64,000 nucleotides of DNA from Desulfomicrobium apsheronum (GTDB lineage: Bacteria > Desulfobacterota > Desulfovibrionia > Desulfovibrionales > Desulfomicrobiaceae), in assembly GCF_900114115.1 (NCBI RefSeq), contig NZ_FORX01000004.1, forward strand, positions 62,001 to 126,000, written 5' to 3'. A program made the translations under genes and the position numbers. A model generated the notes under the pieces. That model saw only the letters and a program-made list of their open reading frames with translations. It was not told the origin of the DNA and made no database searches. Every line of letters starts with the position of its first letter. Position 1 is the stretch's first letter. Below, in pieces: positions 63,792-64,000 of this stretch.

Positions 63792-64000
63792 ATGCATGAC
63801 ATTGTTCTCACCACGCTGAATGCCCGGTATATCCACCCCGCCATCGGGCTGCGCTACCTGCATGCCAATCTGCATGACCTGCGGCCACGGGCCGTTGTCC
63901 AGGAATTCGTCATTTCGGAACAACTGGTCGACATTGCTGAAAAAATCCTGGCGCACCGTCCCAGAATCATCGGCCTTGGCGTCTACATCTGGAACGGAAA
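63792..64000 (+). CDS. B12-binding radical SAM protein (DUF4080 type), 3' end outside window
   Basis: The first 69 codons of a gene running off the window. The start [20 protein letters not shown], then RYLHANL and [11 protein letters not shown], matches the N-terminal cobalamin-binding Rossmann domain of class B radical SAM proteins with DUF4080. The radical SAM domain with CxxxCxxC would lie beyond the window. Such proteins often methylate unactivated carbon; the substrate is unknown. Confidence 0.85.
   Translation, partial: MHDIVLTTLNARYIHPAIGLRYLHANLHDLRPRAVVQEFVISEQLVDIAEKILAHRPRIIGLGVYIWNG

Overview
The window reads as a chromosome segment of a GC-rich deltaproteobacterial sulfate reducer of the Desulfovibrionales type (Desulfomicrobium/Desulfovibrio-like). 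This is inferred from gene content (FeoA-FeoB-FeoA under a DtxR-family regulator, flagellar FlgE, TIGR04282/TIGR04283 sugar-transfer genes, M29 aminopeptidase, DUF3047) and from GC-rich codon use. The call is from memory of families, not from a search.

Bases 1-44,000 are mostly housekeeping. A truncated DUF6680-type gene in AT-rich DNA abuts tRNA-Leu(CAA). Then come rsmG; fabD-argS-SPOR protein-speB-23S rRNA methyltransferase; an acyl-CoA ligase; htpX behind a yybP-ykoY-type (Mn2+) riboswitch; a DUF3047 protein divergent from flgE; a DapF-fold racemase; uppP-CYTH protein-aminopeptidase; a lone HPt protein; the iron uptake locus (dtxR-type gene, feoA-feoB-feoA) running into two glycosyltransferases and a phosphotransferase-like protein; a YciH/SUI1 protein overlapping a large hybrid histidine kinase; greA; ilvBN with a valine-rich leader peptide and attenuator; a SLOG-like protein and an FAD-dependent dehydrogenase whose convergent ends are tandemly duplicated; HAD, J-domain and K+ channel genes; an iron alcohol dehydrogenase; cysK-cysE; an HU-like gene; and full-length gltB.

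Bases 44,000-54,000 are accessory: AT-rich, gene-poor, with two paralogous GNAT acetyltransferases, a metallo-beta-lactamase-fold protein, two small secreted proteins (one of HAF repeats) and a stripped-down type I-C CRISPR-Cas locus. That locus keeps only cas5c-cas8c-cas7 and a two-repeat array; no cas3 or cas4-cas1-cas2 is present in the window.

Bases 54,000-64,000 hold a tightly overlapping TVP38 membrane protein / glycosidase / GT4 glycosyltransferase operon, a pair of secreted proteins (one zinc-phospholipase-C-like with a PKD domain), an M23 endopeptidase and the start of a B12-binding radical SAM protein.

The best leads are the riboswitch-htpX pairing with a mutually exclusive terminator, the reduced I-C locus, the CntK-like racemase, the phosphotransferase with altered catalytic loop, the HU variant with a shortened DNA-binding arm, and the TVP38/glycosidase/GT4 operon.
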